Assembly (NCBI RefSeq): GCF_004404055.1
Contig: NZ_SOHK01000014.1
Location: forward strand, 62,001-126,000
Direction: 5' to 3'
Source: Cryobacterium ruanii
GTDB lineage: Bacteria; Actinomycetota; Actinomycetes; Actinomycetales; Microbacteriaceae
Length of the DNA stretch: 64,000 nucleotides
The notes under the pieces were generated by a model that saw only the letters and a list, made by a program, of their open reading frames with translations, was not told the origin of the DNA and did no database searches. Positions within the stretch are counted from its first letter, which is position 1, and every line of letters starts with the position of its first letter. Of this stretch, positions 38,178 to 46,401 are shown one piece after another. Made by a program: the position numbers and the translations under genes.

Positions 38178-39071
38178 GTGGTGAGGCAAGTGAACGTGGC
38201 TATAACAATTCTCGGCGCTGGAGTACCAGCTTGTGACAGCGAGCCTGCACGCTTGTTGGCGTCGGTCGTACCCACCGCAACCGGTCGATTTGCGGGCCAG
38301 TCCGTCGTCGAGGAACTGCTCCGCCAACATGGCGATCGGCCACCGCGATCCCGACTCGCCCGCACCCTGGGCGCCTCGCCGCTCGATGTGAACGAGCTGA
38401 GCTGGTTGCGCGCCGCGCAGGCAGAAATGATTGTCGGGGACATCCTCGGACGGCTGCCCGAGGGCTACAGCGTCTATCATTCCCTGCCCATTCGCAATAC
38501 GGCCTTCTGGGTCGATCACCTCGTCGTCGGCCCCGGTGGAATCTTCTCGATCAACTCGAAGACCCACTGGGACCGCGATTTGACCGGGTCGATGCGTTCG
38601 ATTCCCATCGGCGAACACGCCATGCCCTACCTGCGCGATGCCCAGTTCGAATCGGCCCAGATCACCGCGCTGCTGGCCGCAGTGATGCCGGGGACGACCG
38701 TGGTGCAACCCGTGATCGTGCTGGTCAACCCGCACAAGATTCTGCTCGCCCGCAAACCCGATGCCGTGACGGTCATCGACTCGCCACGCCTGCGCCGGTG
38801 GCTCGTCGGACGCACGCAGGTGTTCAGCGCTGAGCAGCAGGCCGCGCTCACCGCCCTCATCGACGACCCGACAACCTGGCTGGAGGCCGGCCAGCCGCTC
38901 GCGCCGGCGCACCTGCACGCCCGGTTCACCGCGCTCGAACAGCAGGTCGCGGCTGCCCGCACCCGGCGCACGACGTTCACGGTTCTCGCCGCCGCGGCCG
39001 CCACGACCCTGTTCGCTCTCGCGACCTCGCCCCTCATCGTCACCGCCGTCGAGTACCTCGCGGCCCGCTGA
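38178..39071 (+). CDS. NERD-domain protein 3
   Basis: A 297-aa protein with QSVVEELLRQHGDRPPRS, then ELSWLRAAQAEMIVGDILG and the NERD core WVDHLVVGPGGIFSINSK, with Asp and Lys at the positions expected for the nuclease-like fold. The C-terminus has one or two hydrophobic helices (TVLAAAAATTLFALA). Its overall plan equals NERD 1 and NERD 4. The start is uncertain (GTG 38178 or GTG 38190); the conserved part begins near residue 40. NERD domains are predicted nucleases from fold similarity; the biological role here is unknown. Confidence 0.78.
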   Translation: MVRQVNVAITILGAGVPACDSEPARLLASVVPTATGRFAGQSVVEELLRQHGDRPPRSRLARTLGASPLDVNELSWLRAAQAEMIVGDILGRLPEGYSVYHSLPIRNTAFWVDHLVVGPGGIFSINSKTHWDRDLTGSMRSIPIGEHAMPYLRDAQFESAQITALLAAVMPGTTVVQPVIVLVNPHKILLARKPDAVTVIDSPRLRRWLVGRTQVFSAEQQAALTALIDDPTTWLEAGQPLAPAHLHARFTALEQQVAAARTRRTTFTVLAAAAATTLFALATSPLIVTAVEYLAAR

Positions 39072-39080
39072 GCCGCAGAG

Positions 39081-39743
39081 TCAGGCGAGGCGCTCGAGAG
39101 TCGTGCCCTCCCGCATCCGCTCGACGCGTACGACGTGGTCGCGCAGGTCGCGTACCCCGCGAGGGATAGCGAGTTCGGCGACATCCTGCCCCTTCGTCAC
39201 GGCGTGTGACCGGGTGGGATGCCGGTAGTCCTCGATTGACGCGAAGGTACCCCGCCCGCGCGGTTCCTTGCTGTGCCGTTGCGCGAACCCGGAGTTGATC
39301 GCGCTCAGCTCGATCTCGTCTTCGTGGGCGGCGACCAGGCTCCTGGTATTCAGGGTGATCACGGTGTGGGCATCGTCGCGATAGGAGCGGGCGTTTAGCA
39401 GGTCGCGCAGCAACCGGGGCTGCAGGTGAAAGAAGACGCGGTCGTTGAGGGCCGCGTACCACTCCGTGAGGGTCATGTCTTCGAGGGCGTCCTCGAGCGA
39501 CGCCTCATGGATGGCCTTTTGATGACGGATGACCGCGGTTCCGAATTCCGCATGCTCCAGCACGCGTGACTCACCGCGCCGCTTGCCGAGAATGATGGCC
39601 TGCGGGGCTCCCTGCCTGACACCCCAGCGGGTCACGAGCGCGGTCGGACTGAGCAGCCCGTGTCGCTCGATGGCGGGCCAGCTTTGGTCGGCGGCCACGT
39701 GGTAGAGCTCGGGGTAAAGACGAATCAGATCGCGGGACAACAC
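39081..39743 (-). CDS. DUF7002-like protein of unknown function
   Basis: A 220-aa protein if started at GTG 39743; the same frame is open to ATG 39806, but that stretch overlaps a gene relic. It begins LSRDLIRLYPELYHVAAD with SWPAIERHGLLSPTALV soon after, a pattern shared by a small conserved bacterial family and reminiscent of ADP-ribosyltransferase/RNA 2'-phosphotransferase entry motifs (LYH, then a GLL turn). Later it has NDRVFFHLQPRLLRDLL and TVITLNTRSLV. The enzymatic comparison is only inference. It converges with NERD 3 with a 9-bp spacer. Confidence 0.65.
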   Translation of the reverse strand: MLSRDLIRLYPELYHVAADQSWPAIERHGLLSPTALVTRWGVRQGAPQAIILGKRRGESRVLEHAEFGTAVIRHQKAIHEASLEDALEDMTLTEWYAALNDRVFFHLQPRLLRDLLNARSYRDDAHTVITLNTRSLVAAHEDEIELSAINSGFAQRHSKEPRGRGTFASIEDYRHPTRSHAVTKGQDVAELAIPRGVRDLRDHVVRVERMREGTTLERLA

Positions 39744-39789
39744 GGTTCGAGCGTACTCGCCGCCGGCGCGGCGCCGAGCCACGCACAAC

Positions 39790-39996
39790 TCACTGGACAA
39801 AATCACTCTGGTCGAGTGTCGCGAGCACCGTGCGGCAGCTCGTTGACGCCCGCGGCGCCATATTCACCAGGGCGATCTGGCTCAGTGAGATCGTCACCCG
39901 CGTGCACGCGCCGCTCCGATTTCACGGTGACGTGCGCTCGAAAGTTCTGCCCCGCAAAGGCCGCTTCGTTCAAAGGGGCGCGAACTGCGGCTCCCA
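39790..39996 (-). pseudogene. Frameshifted C-terminal relic of a 2'-5' RNA ligase-like protein
   Basis: Reading leftward, LNEAAFAGQNFRAHVTVKSE and RRVHAGDD match the second HxT half of the 2'-5' RNA ligase/phosphoesterase family. The rest of the family C-terminus (LSQIALVNMAPRAS, CRTVLATLDQ, stop at 39790-39792) is present in the next frame, shifted near 39895. The N-terminal half is missing: upstream is the transketolase relic. Low but specific similarity. Confidence 0.5.
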
Positions 39997-40011
39997 CGTG
40001 CCGGAGAGGAG

Positions 40012-40350
40012 CTATGGCTGGGTCGGGGCCCATTCGGCAATGATCTCGGCGCCGCTACCCGATTCGACGAAGTCGTCGATTCCGACGACTTCGCCGTCCA
40101 GCCCCACCCAGCGCCACCAAGAGCAGCTGCGTGCGGCCTCAATGGCCACCCGGGCGTGCACGGCGGGCGGCAGTACCTCATCGCGGTAGGCCTGAGAAGC
40201 CTCGGCAAACCACTCCATGCACGGCATCGATACCACGCGCACCGCGAGACCGTCGGCGCTGAGCCGTTCCGCCGCTGCCATTGCGAGGGAGACTTCGGCG
40301 AAGGCATCAGCAGTGACATCGATGGTGACAAGACTGCGTTTCAGAGTCAT
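40012..40350 (-). pseudogene. Orphan transketolase C-terminal domain
   Basis: A 112-aa frame that equals only the third (C-terminal) domain of transketolase: VSLAMAAAERLSADGLAVRV, VVSMPCMEWF, YRDEVLPPAVHARVAIEAA. The thiamine-diphosphate and pyrimidine-binding domains (about 540 residues) are absent. An ATG at 40350 and a stop TAG at 40012 exist, so a short protein might still be made, but no clear ribosome-binding site is present. It lies divergent from the ROK gene beside the PTS operon, where complete or split transketolase genes are often found, so it is probably a remnant of that gene. Confidence 0.6.
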
Positions 40351-40363
40351 ACTTCACACATTG

Positions 40364-40377
40364 GTATATTCATATAC
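40364..40377. promoter_or_regulatory. Palindromic AT-rich operator before the ROK gene
   Basis: GTATATTCATATAC has perfect 6-bp arms and lies in the only strongly AT-rich stretch of the region (about 40353-40392), between the transketolase relic and the ROK gene. It is a plausible autoregulatory site of the ROK protein. AAAGAGGAG follows as the ribosome-binding site of the GTG at 40402. Confidence 0.55.
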
Positions 40378-40401
40378 ATAAGTCAATAAAGAGGAGCTTC
40401 A

Positions 40402-41562
40402 GTGGCACGCGCCATGTCGACCGGTTCAGGCGTCGTGCTCGACCTCATACGCACGGGCGCTGCAACCACCCGGCCGGCACTGATCGACGAGCTCGGCTGG
40501 TCGCGCATCACGCTGGCTCGCCGCCTCGACGAACTGCTCGCCGCCGGCATCATCATGGTTGCCGGCCAGACTGATTCTCGCGGTGGCAGACCGGCCGAAA
40601 GCTTCGCGATCAACAAAGACGCCGGACTGCTTCTCAGTGTCGATATCGGCGGCTCGCACACCCGCGTGGCCGTTACCGATCTGGTCTCGACGATCCTCAT
40701 CGAAGACGAGGCCGATATCGGGCTCTGGGAAGGCCCCGACACCGTCTTCACGTGGGCCAATCAGGTCTTCGACTATCTCCTTCGCCGGCTCGGTAAGACC
40801 CGCGCCGACGTGCGCGGGATCGGCGTGGGCGTGCCCGGTCCGGTGGATGCCGCGACCGGCAGACTCGCCGCCCCCCAAATCGACGCACAGTGGAACGACG
40901 TGCTCGTGCAGAACTATTTTCCGGCCGACTTTGTCGCTATTTTCGCCGTCGACCGTGACGTGAACATCATGGCGGTCGCGGAATCCCGACTCGGATGGCC
41001 CGAAAATCGGGACCTCACCGTACTCAAGGTGGGGCTCGGCATTGGCTGCGCGTTCGTGCTTGACGGCCGGGTCTACCGGGGTGCCCGCGGCGGCGCTGGC
41101 GACTTCTCGCATAGCTTTCGCTACGGCACCGAGCTGTGCAGCTGTGGGCAGCATGGCTGCCTGGAGGCTGTCGCAAGCGGCTATGCGATTCGCCGCGAGC
41201 TCAATGCCCTCGGCTACCGCATTCGCACCACCGGCGATATCGTGGCGCTGTCGCGCATGGGCTCACCCGACGCTGTGCGGCTGCTCACCGCGGCCGGCGC
41301 CGAAATCGGGCAGGCCCTCATCGACGTTGCCGGCTTGCTGAACCCCGCCATGATCATCATCGGTGGCCAGCTCGCCGAAGCCGGCGACCCCTACCTGTCG
41401 TCGCTGCGCGATGCCGTGCTGGCGCGGGTGCGCGCATTTTCCGGCGCCGGTCTCACCGTGGAGCCGAGTCGTCTCGGTAAAAAGGCGGGCGTGCTGGGCG
41501 CCTCCCTCATTGCCCAGGATGCCCTTTTCGACGCCGACCGCATCAGTCGCCTCACTCGCTAG
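40402..41562 (+). CDS. ROK-family transcriptional regulator
   Basis: A 386-aa protein with an N-terminal winged helix (TRPALIDELGWSRITLARRLDELL, split around residue 25-48) and a ROK sugar-kinase-like domain: SVDIGGSHTRVAVTD (ATP-site strand), GIGVGVPGPVD and the zinc-type signature CSCGQHGCLE. It probably senses a sugar or sugar phosphate and controls the PTS genes downstream. The start is GTG 40402 with a good ribosome-binding site. An AT-rich palindrome upstream may be its operator. Confidence 0.9.
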   Translation: MARAMSTGSGVVLDLIRTGAATTRPALIDELGWSRITLARRLDELLAAGIIMVAGQTDSRGGRPAESFAINKDAGLLLSVDIGGSHTRVAVTDLVSTILIEDEADIGLWEGPDTVFTWANQVFDYLLRRLGKTRADVRGIGVGVPGPVDAATGRLAAPQIDAQWNDVLVQNYFPADFVAIFAVDRDVNIMAVAESRLGWPENRDLTVLKVGLGIGCAFVLDGRVYRGARGGAGDFSHSFRYGTELCSCGQHGCLEAVASGYAIRRELNALGYRIRTTGDIVALSRMGSPDAVRLLTAAGAEIGQALIDVAGLLNPAMIIIGGQLAEAGDPYLSSLRDAVLARVRAFSGAGLTVEPSRLGKKAGVLGASLIAQDALFDADRISRLTR

Positions 41563-41695
41563 GGACTTTCGTCCCGACTTTAGATCACTTATAGACAAAA
41601 GTTTCGGATGCGGATTAGGCTCGGATCACGGCGCCAGAGTTTTGGGGCAGACGATGAGGTCTTGCGGTTTGAGGCCGGAATAAGGAGTTGACGGC
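41563..41695. promoter_or_regulatory. PTS operon leader
   Basis: This 133-bp stretch holds GGGACTTTCGTCCC (short hairpin near 41561-41574) and an imperfect inverted repeat ACTTT...AAAGT (about 41576-41602), possible regulatory sites for the PTS operon. AAGGAG precedes the ATG at 41696. The exact promoter is not clear. Confidence 0.35.
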
Positions 41696-42172
41696 ATGAC
41701 GGTCAATCTCGCTACCGAACTCGACGCGGCGTCGATACGCACCCACGTCACAGCGGTCGATTGGCAGGCCGCGATCAGGCTGGCCGGCGACGCGCTCGTT
41801 GCCGGTGGCGTCACCACCGACGACTACACGGCGGAGATGATCGCCGCCGTTGACAAGCTCGGTCCCTACATCGTCATTGCGCCCGGTCTGGCCATCGCCC
41901 ACTCGCGTCCCTCACCCGCTGTGCTGCGCGCCGGGCTCAGCTGGGTCACTCTCGATGAGCCGGTGAACTTCGGTCACAAGAAGAACGACCCGGTGTCGCT
42001 TGTCATTGGGCTGGCCGCCCTCGACCACGAAGGCCACCTCGAGATGATGCAGGCCCTCGCGGGGGTGCTCATGAACGCCAAACTGGTCGCTGCCCTGAAG
42101 GCGGCTGACTCGCCGGCCGAGGTGCTCGCGCTCATGGCCAGCCGCGAACTGCAACGAAAGGCACACTCATGA
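41696..42172 (+). CDS. PTS EIIA, ascorbate/mannitol type
   Basis: A 158-aa phosphocarrier of the fructose/mannitol/ascorbate EIIA family. The phosphorylated His is in GLAIAHSRPSP (near residue 68). It receives phosphate from HPr and passes it to the EIIB encoded next. The order IIA-IIB-IIC with an ascorbate-type IIC indicates an L-ascorbate or related sugar-acid/pentitol PTS. It overlaps the IIB gene by four bases (ATGA). Confidence 0.9.
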   Translation: MTVNLATELDAASIRTHVTAVDWQAAIRLAGDALVAGGVTTDDYTAEMIAAVDKLGPYIVIAPGLAIAHSRPSPAVLRAGLSWVTLDEPVNFGHKKNDPVSLVIGLAALDHEGHLEMMQALAGVLMNAKLVAALKAADSPAEVLALMASRELQRKAHS

Positions 42173-42441
42173 AGATCATCGCGGTCTGCGGAATGGGAAT
42201 CGGTACATCCGTTCTCCTGAAAATGAACACCGAGAAGGTGCTGCGAACGCTCGGCATCGATGCCGATGTTGAGGCCGCCGATATCGGTGTGGCTCGCGGC
42301 ATGGCGCGCGACGCCGAGATTGTGCTCACCAGCGAAGAGCTCGCCGAGGAGATCGGCGACGTCGAGGCCCAAGTCATCGTCATCGACAACTTCTTCGACC
42401 TCGACGAGATCACCGAAAAGCTCACCAGCGCACTCGAATAG
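42169..42441 (+). CDS. PTS EIIB, ascorbate type
   Basis: A 90-aa EIIB of the lactose/ascorbate fold, with the phosphorylated Cys at residue 7 in IIAVCGMGIGTSVLLKMNTE, the P-loop-like family signature. It phosphorylates the sugar taken up by the IIC protein. The ATG overlaps the IIA stop. Confidence 0.92.
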   Translation: MKIIAVCGMGIGTSVLLKMNTEKVLRTLGIDADVEAADIGVARGMARDAEIVLTSEELAEEIGDVEAQVIVIDNFFDLDEITEKLTSALE

Positions 42442-42488
42442 CCTTGTTTCGTCAACGCACGACTGAGTAGGAGAGGAAGCACCCCCTC

Positions 42489-44033
42489 ATGGAATGGTTC
42501 TTAGTCATTCTGGATTTCATCGGCCAGCAGATTTTGAATGTGCCGGCCTATCTCGTGGGCATCATCACGGCCGTCGGGCTCATGGCCTTGCGTCGGCCGG
42601 TCGGCGCCATCATCGGCGGCAGCCTCAAGGCGGCTCTCGGCTTTCTCATTCTCGGTGCCGGAGCCGGTGTGGTTGTTGCCTCGCTCACCCCGCTCGGCGA
42701 CCTGATTCTGCAGGTCACCGGCGCGCAGGGCGTGATTCCGACCAATGAGGTCATCACCGCCTTGGCGGCTGAAGAATTTGGAGCGACGAGCGCCTACGTG
42801 CTCGTGGTGGGCTTCATTGTGATGCTGCTGCTCGCACGATTCACCCCACTTAAGTATGTATTTCTCACCGGGCACCACATGGTTTTCATGGCCATGCTGC
42901 TCGCGGTCGTGCTCTCGGTCGGATTCGGCTCCGAGCTCAGCTGGCTCGTCGTCGTCATCGGCGGTGGACTGCTCGGCGTGATCATGGTGGTCATGCCAGC
43001 CTTCGCTCAGCCGTGGACCAAGCGCATCACCGGCGACGACACCATCGCCATTGGGCACTTCGGAACCCTCGGTTACATCGCCGCCGGCGCGGTCGGCCAA
43101 GCCGTCGGCCAGCGCAGCAAGAGCACTGAGCACGTCAACTTTCCGCAAAACCTGCGCTTTCTGCGCGACTCCATGGTGGCCACCTCGGTCTCCATGGTTG
43201 CCATCTACATGGTCTTCGCCATTTGGGGTCTTATCGCCCTTCCCCGAGCGGATGCCCTCGGCATCTTCGGCTCGCCCGACGCCGGTGCGTTCATCATGGC
43301 CGCTTTCGCCCAGGCCCTGCAGTTTGGCGTGGGTGTGGCCATCATTCTCTACGGTGTGCGAACCATTCTCGGCGAGCTTGTGCCCGCGTTCCAGGGCATC
43401 GCCGAGAAAGTTGTTCCCGGCGCCCGCCCCGCGCTCGACATCCCGATCGTCTTTCCGTTCGCGGCCAACGCCGTGCTCATCGGCTTTCTGGCTTCTTTCG
43501 CCGGTGGACTGATCAGCCTTGGCGTGCTGGCCATCTGGCTTGGCCCGATGTTCGGTCTCGCCCTGATTCTGCCCGGCATGGTGCCACACTTCTTCACGGG
43601 CGGCGGCGCCGGTGTCTACGGCAACGCGACCGGTGGTCGCATCGGTGCCATGGTCGGTGGTTTCGTCAACGGTATCCTGATAACCATTCTGCCAGCCATC
43701 CTGCTGCTCGTGCTCGGCGGCCTCGGCTTCGCCAACAGTACCTTCGGCGATACCGACTTCGGCTGGTTCGGAATGCTTATCGGCGTGAGCCTGCTCGGCG
43801 ACAACACTGCCGTGGGTGTCATGCTCACCGTGGTCATCGGTGTCGTGCTCGTGCTTGCGGCCTGCCTGTTCCAGCTGAAGGTCGTCAACAAAGGCTGGCT
43901 GCCCGGCGCCAAGCACACCGCTTTTGTCGACGCGATCGACGCTGACGTCAAGGCCGCCGCTGCCGCAGCGAAGGCCGAGGCCAGGGCCGCACGTGCGGCC
44001 GCAGCCGCAGAGCTGGCCGACAAACAGGCGTAG
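42489..44033 (+). CDS. PTS EIIC, ascorbate (UlaA/SgaT) type
   Basis: A 514-aa integral membrane transporter. UlaA features: an opening segment LDFIGQQILNVPAYLVGII, GGSLKAALGFLILGAGA, KYVFLTGHHMVFMA, a central KSTEHVNFPQNLRFLRD loop and HFFTGGGAGVYGNATGG, all characteristic of ascorbate-type EIIC. The C-terminal 40 residues are Ala/Lys-rich and probably a cytoplasmic helix. AGGAGAGGAAG lies upstream. No ascorbate-6-phosphate catabolic genes (UlaDEFG-like) are in the window, so the substrate could differ. Confidence 0.92.
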   Translation: MEWFLVILDFIGQQILNVPAYLVGIITAVGLMALRRPVGAIIGGSLKAALGFLILGAGAGVVVASLTPLGDLILQVTGAQGVIPTNEVITALAAEEFGATSAYVLVVGFIVMLLLARFTPLKYVFLTGHHMVFMAMLLAVVLSVGFGSELSWLVVVIGGGLLGVIMVVMPAFAQPWTKRITGDDTIAIGHFGTLGYIAAGAVGQAVGQRSKSTEHVNFPQNLRFLRDSMVATSVSMVAIYMVFAIWGLIALPRADALGIFGSPDAGAFIMAAFAQALQFGVGVAIILYGVRTILGELVPAFQGIAEKVVPGARPALDIPIVFPFAANAVLIGFLASFAGGLISLGVLAIWLGPMFGLALILPGMVPHFFTGGGAGVYGNATGGRIGAMVGGFVNGILITILPAILLLVLGGLGFANSTFGDTDFGWFGMLIGVSLLGDNTAVGVMLTVVIGVVLVLAACLFQLKVVNKGWLPGAKHTAFVDAIDADVKAAAAAAKAEARAARAAAAAELADKQA

Positions 44034-44049
44034 TGGTTCGACGCTGGTC

Positions 44050-44083
44050 AGAGGGGGTCACGCCGGTCGGTTAGACCCCCTCT
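44050..44083. terminator. Terminator between PTS operon and quinone oxidoreductase
   Basis: AGAGGGGGTC (44050-44059) and GACCCCCTCT (44074-44083) form a perfect 10-bp stem with a 14-base loop. It lies between convergent genes and can act in both directions. Confidence 0.8.
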
Positions 44084-44102
44084 CATACAGCCGACGTGCC
44101 GG

Positions 44103-45080
44103 TCAGGGCACGAGCACGATCTTGCCCACGTGAGCGGATGATTCCAGCCGCCGGTGCGCATCCGCTGCGGTCGCGAACGAGAATCTGCCGTCGATCACGG
44201 GTCGAAATTCGCCCGACGTGATAAAGGGCCAGACCGCCGACTTGACCGCACGCACGATGGCGATTCTTTCGGCCAGGGAGCGCGCTCGCAGGGTGGTGGC
44301 CCAGTATCGGGCACGTTTCTGCATGAGGCGGGCAGGGTCGAACGTGGCTGGTTCGCCGCTCTGGTTGGCGATCACCATGATGCGCCCGTTGACCGCGATG
44401 GCCTCGATGTTGCGTGCCGCGTAGGAGCCGCCCATGATGTCAAGGATCACGTCGGCGCCGCGGCCGGAGGTTTCGGCCTTGATCTCGGCCACGAAGTCTT
44501 GCTCGCGATAGTTGATCAGGACCTCGGCCCCGAGGCTCTCGCACACCGCGAGTTTCTCCGCCGACCCGGCCGTCACGGCCACCCGGGCGTGCATCAACCG
44601 GGCCAGCTGAATAGCCGTTGTGCCGATTCCGCTGCCGCCACCGTGTACGAGCAGGGTCTCACCGGGCGCGAGCTCGCCGCTCATAAATACGTTCGACCAC
44701 ACCGTGGCCAGGGCTTCGATCAGGGCGGCGGCATCGATGAGGTCCATCGACAGCGGCACCAGCAGCGCCAGGCCTTCGTGCACCACGACCTCGGTGGCAT
44801 AGCCGCCGCCGGGAAGCAGGGCACAGACCCGGTCTCCGATGCCGAAGCGGCTGACGTCATCGCCGATTTCGGTCACTACCCCGGAGACTTCGAGCCCCGG
44901 CCACTGGGGTGCGTCGGCGGGAGACGGGTATTTGCCCTGCCGCTGCATGACGTCCGCCCGGTTCACTCCCGCGGCAGCCACCTCCAAACGGATGTCGTGG
45001 GACCCGACCTCGAGGTCGGGCACGGTCGTCAGGGTGAGGGCCTCTGGCCCGCCGTGAGAGTTCACGATGATTGCGCGCAT
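44103..45080 (-). CDS. NADPH:quinone oxidoreductase, zinc-independent MDR type
   Basis: A 325-aa medium-chain reductase. It begins RAIIVNSHGGPEALTL, has AAAGVNRADVMQRQGKYP (quinone oxidoreductase/p53-induced PIG3-type signature), the NADPH site VHGGGSGIGTTAIQLARLM and DVILDIMGGSYAARNIEA. The length is normal. TAGGCT lies six bases before the ATG. A fragment of a related gene is at 22609-22782. Physiological substrate unknown. Confidence 0.92.
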   Translation of the reverse strand: MRAIIVNSHGGPEALTLTTVPDLEVGSHDIRLEVAAAGVNRADVMQRQGKYPSPADAPQWPGLEVSGVVTEIGDDVSRFGIGDRVCALLPGGGYATEVVVHEGLALLVPLSMDLIDAAALIEALATVWSNVFMSGELAPGETLLVHGGGSGIGTTAIQLARLMHARVAVTAGSAEKLAVCESLGAEVLINYREQDFVAEIKAETSGRGADVILDIMGGSYAARNIEAIAVNGRIMVIANQSGEPATFDPARLMQKRARYWATTLRARSLAERIAIVRAVKSAVWPFITSGEFRPVIDGRFSFATAADAHRRLESSAHVGKIVLVP

Positions 45081-45233
45081 ACCCGCAGCCTACGCGCAGG
45101 GTTGGGCCGGGCGCCGGAGATCGCTGCACGGGCCGTTATCACGCGGCTTCTCGCGCGCCTGCAGTCATCGACGCCAACAGAGGGTTTTTTCGCAGGAGAC
45201 CCGGGCGCCCGAACCGCATCGGGCGTCGATGGC

Positions 45234-45261
45234 TTGACATTGCGACCTCACCGGATAGAGT
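45234..45261 (+). promoter_or_regulatory. Sigma-70 promoter of the four-carbon acid operon
   Basis: TTGACA (45234-45239) and TAGAGT (45256-45261) are separated by 16 bases, the best -35/-10 pair seen in the window. Transcription would start near 45268, just at the operator palindrome that follows. Confidence 0.75.
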
Positions 45262-45269
45262 AGGTACAT

Positions 45270-45283
45270 TGTGTACGTACACA
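45270..45283. promoter_or_regulatory. GntR-type operator
   Basis: TGTGTACGTACACA is a perfect 14-bp palindrome (within GTACATTGTGTACGTACAC) overlapping the expected transcription start. The spacing of GT and AC resembles GntR-family sites. The GntR/UTRA regulator encoded at the end of the operon (48920) is the obvious candidate ligand. Confidence 0.7.
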
Positions 45284-45324
45284 CTATTCACGGGCATCGC
45301 CGCCCATTCCTAAGGAGATTCGCC

Positions 45325-46362
45325 ATGGTAGCCGGATCCAAAATCGTCAGCCGAGTGCCTTTGTTTGACGGCATGAACCGCATTCCCGGTGGGCTGATGC
45401 TAATTCCGCTTATTCTCGGCTCGGTTGTCGGCACGTTCTTTCCCGGCTTTCTCACCCTGGGAAACTTCACCACCGCGCTGTTCCAAGCCAGCGCGCTTCC
45501 CCTGATCGGCCTGCTGATCTTTGCGACCGGCATGCAAATTACCCTGAAGACGTCCGGTCCGGTTCTTGCCACCTCCGGAGTGCTGTTGCTCTGTAAATCC
45601 ATTCTCCCGGCCACCGTCGTCGTGCTCCTCGCCCAGATCGTGGGCCTCGACGGAATATTGGGTGTCTCGATTCTCGCCCTGCTCGTCACCATGGACAACA
45701 GTAACGGCGGTCTCTGGCTCGCCTTCACCGGGCGCTACGGTGACGCCCGCGACCGCGGCGCGTACATGGCTTCGGCCATCAACGACGGGCCCTTCTTCTC
45801 GATGCTCTTCCTCGGCGTCGCCGGCCTCGCCAACATCCCCTTCCAGCTGCTTCTGGCGGCCGTAATTCCGCTGCTGGTCGGCATTCTGGTGGGCAACCTC
45901 GACCAGAAGTGGACCGAGATCATGCGCCCGATTCCGAACATGATCATTCCATTCTTCGCCTTCGCGCTGGGTACCGGCATCAACCTGCAGAACGTGCTGG
46001 CCGGCGGACTCTCCGGCATCATCGTGGGCATCGTCGCCACCCTGTTCACCGGCGCGCTCGCCTACCTCGGCTACCGCTTCATTCTGCGCCGCGGCAATAA
46101 GTCCGGCATCGGCATCGCTTCGGCCACCACGGCCGGCAACGCGATCGCCACTCCGGCCATCATTGCCCTGGCCGACCCCACCTTCGCGCCCTACGTCGAG
46201 GTCGCCACAGCCCAGGTCGCGTCCGCAGTACTCGTCACTGCGGTGTTTGCGCCCCTGCTGGCCTCCTGGGTGCTCAAACGAGAGGGTGGCCTGGTCTCCA
46301 ACGAGCCGGAGACCGAGTCGTCCGGCGACACGGTGTCGATACGCACGATCGAGCACTCGTGA
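45325..46362 (+). CDS. KdgT-family sugar-acid permease
   Basis: A 345-aa membrane protein of the 2-keto-3-deoxygluconate permease family, with about ten helices. It opens VPLFDGMNRIPGGLMLIPL, and has TMDNSNGGLWLAFTGRYGD and IASATTAGNAIATPA, family hallmarks. Followed by a four-carbon acid-sugar kinase and PdxA2-like dehydrogenase, it more likely imports threonate, erythronate or a similar acid than ketodeoxygluconate. The ATG at 45325 has AAGGAG (45312-45316) upstream. First gene of the operon, directly after the promoter and operator. Confidence 0.88.
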   Translation: MVAGSKIVSRVPLFDGMNRIPGGLMLIPLILGSVVGTFFPGFLTLGNFTTALFQASALPLIGLLIFATGMQITLKTSGPVLATSGVLLLCKSILPATVVVLLAQIVGLDGILGVSILALLVTMDNSNGGLWLAFTGRYGDARDRGAYMASAINDGPFFSMLFLGVAGLANIPFQLLLAAVIPLLVGILVGNLDQKWTEIMRPIPNMIIPFFAFALGTGINLQNVLAGGLSGIIVGIVATLFTGALAYLGYRFILRRGNKSGIGIASATTAGNAIATPAIIALADPTFAPYVEVATAQVASAVLVTAVFAPLLASWVLKREGGLVSNEPETESSGDTVSIRTIEHS

Positions 46363-46401
46363 CCGGCCACCGCGGCATCCGTCACGATCACACCCGACGC
46401 C

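Noticed and set aside
35768-39071. NERD array as a known antiphage defence island
   Set aside because: No helicase, protease, methyltransferase or toxin partner typical of defence systems accompanies the genes, so a defence label is not supported.
42501-43916. A 471-codon minus-strand open frame opposite the PTS IIC gene
   Set aside because: It is an antisense shadow rich in His, Asp and Glu with no family similarity; the plus-strand frame is a clear UlaA-type transporter.
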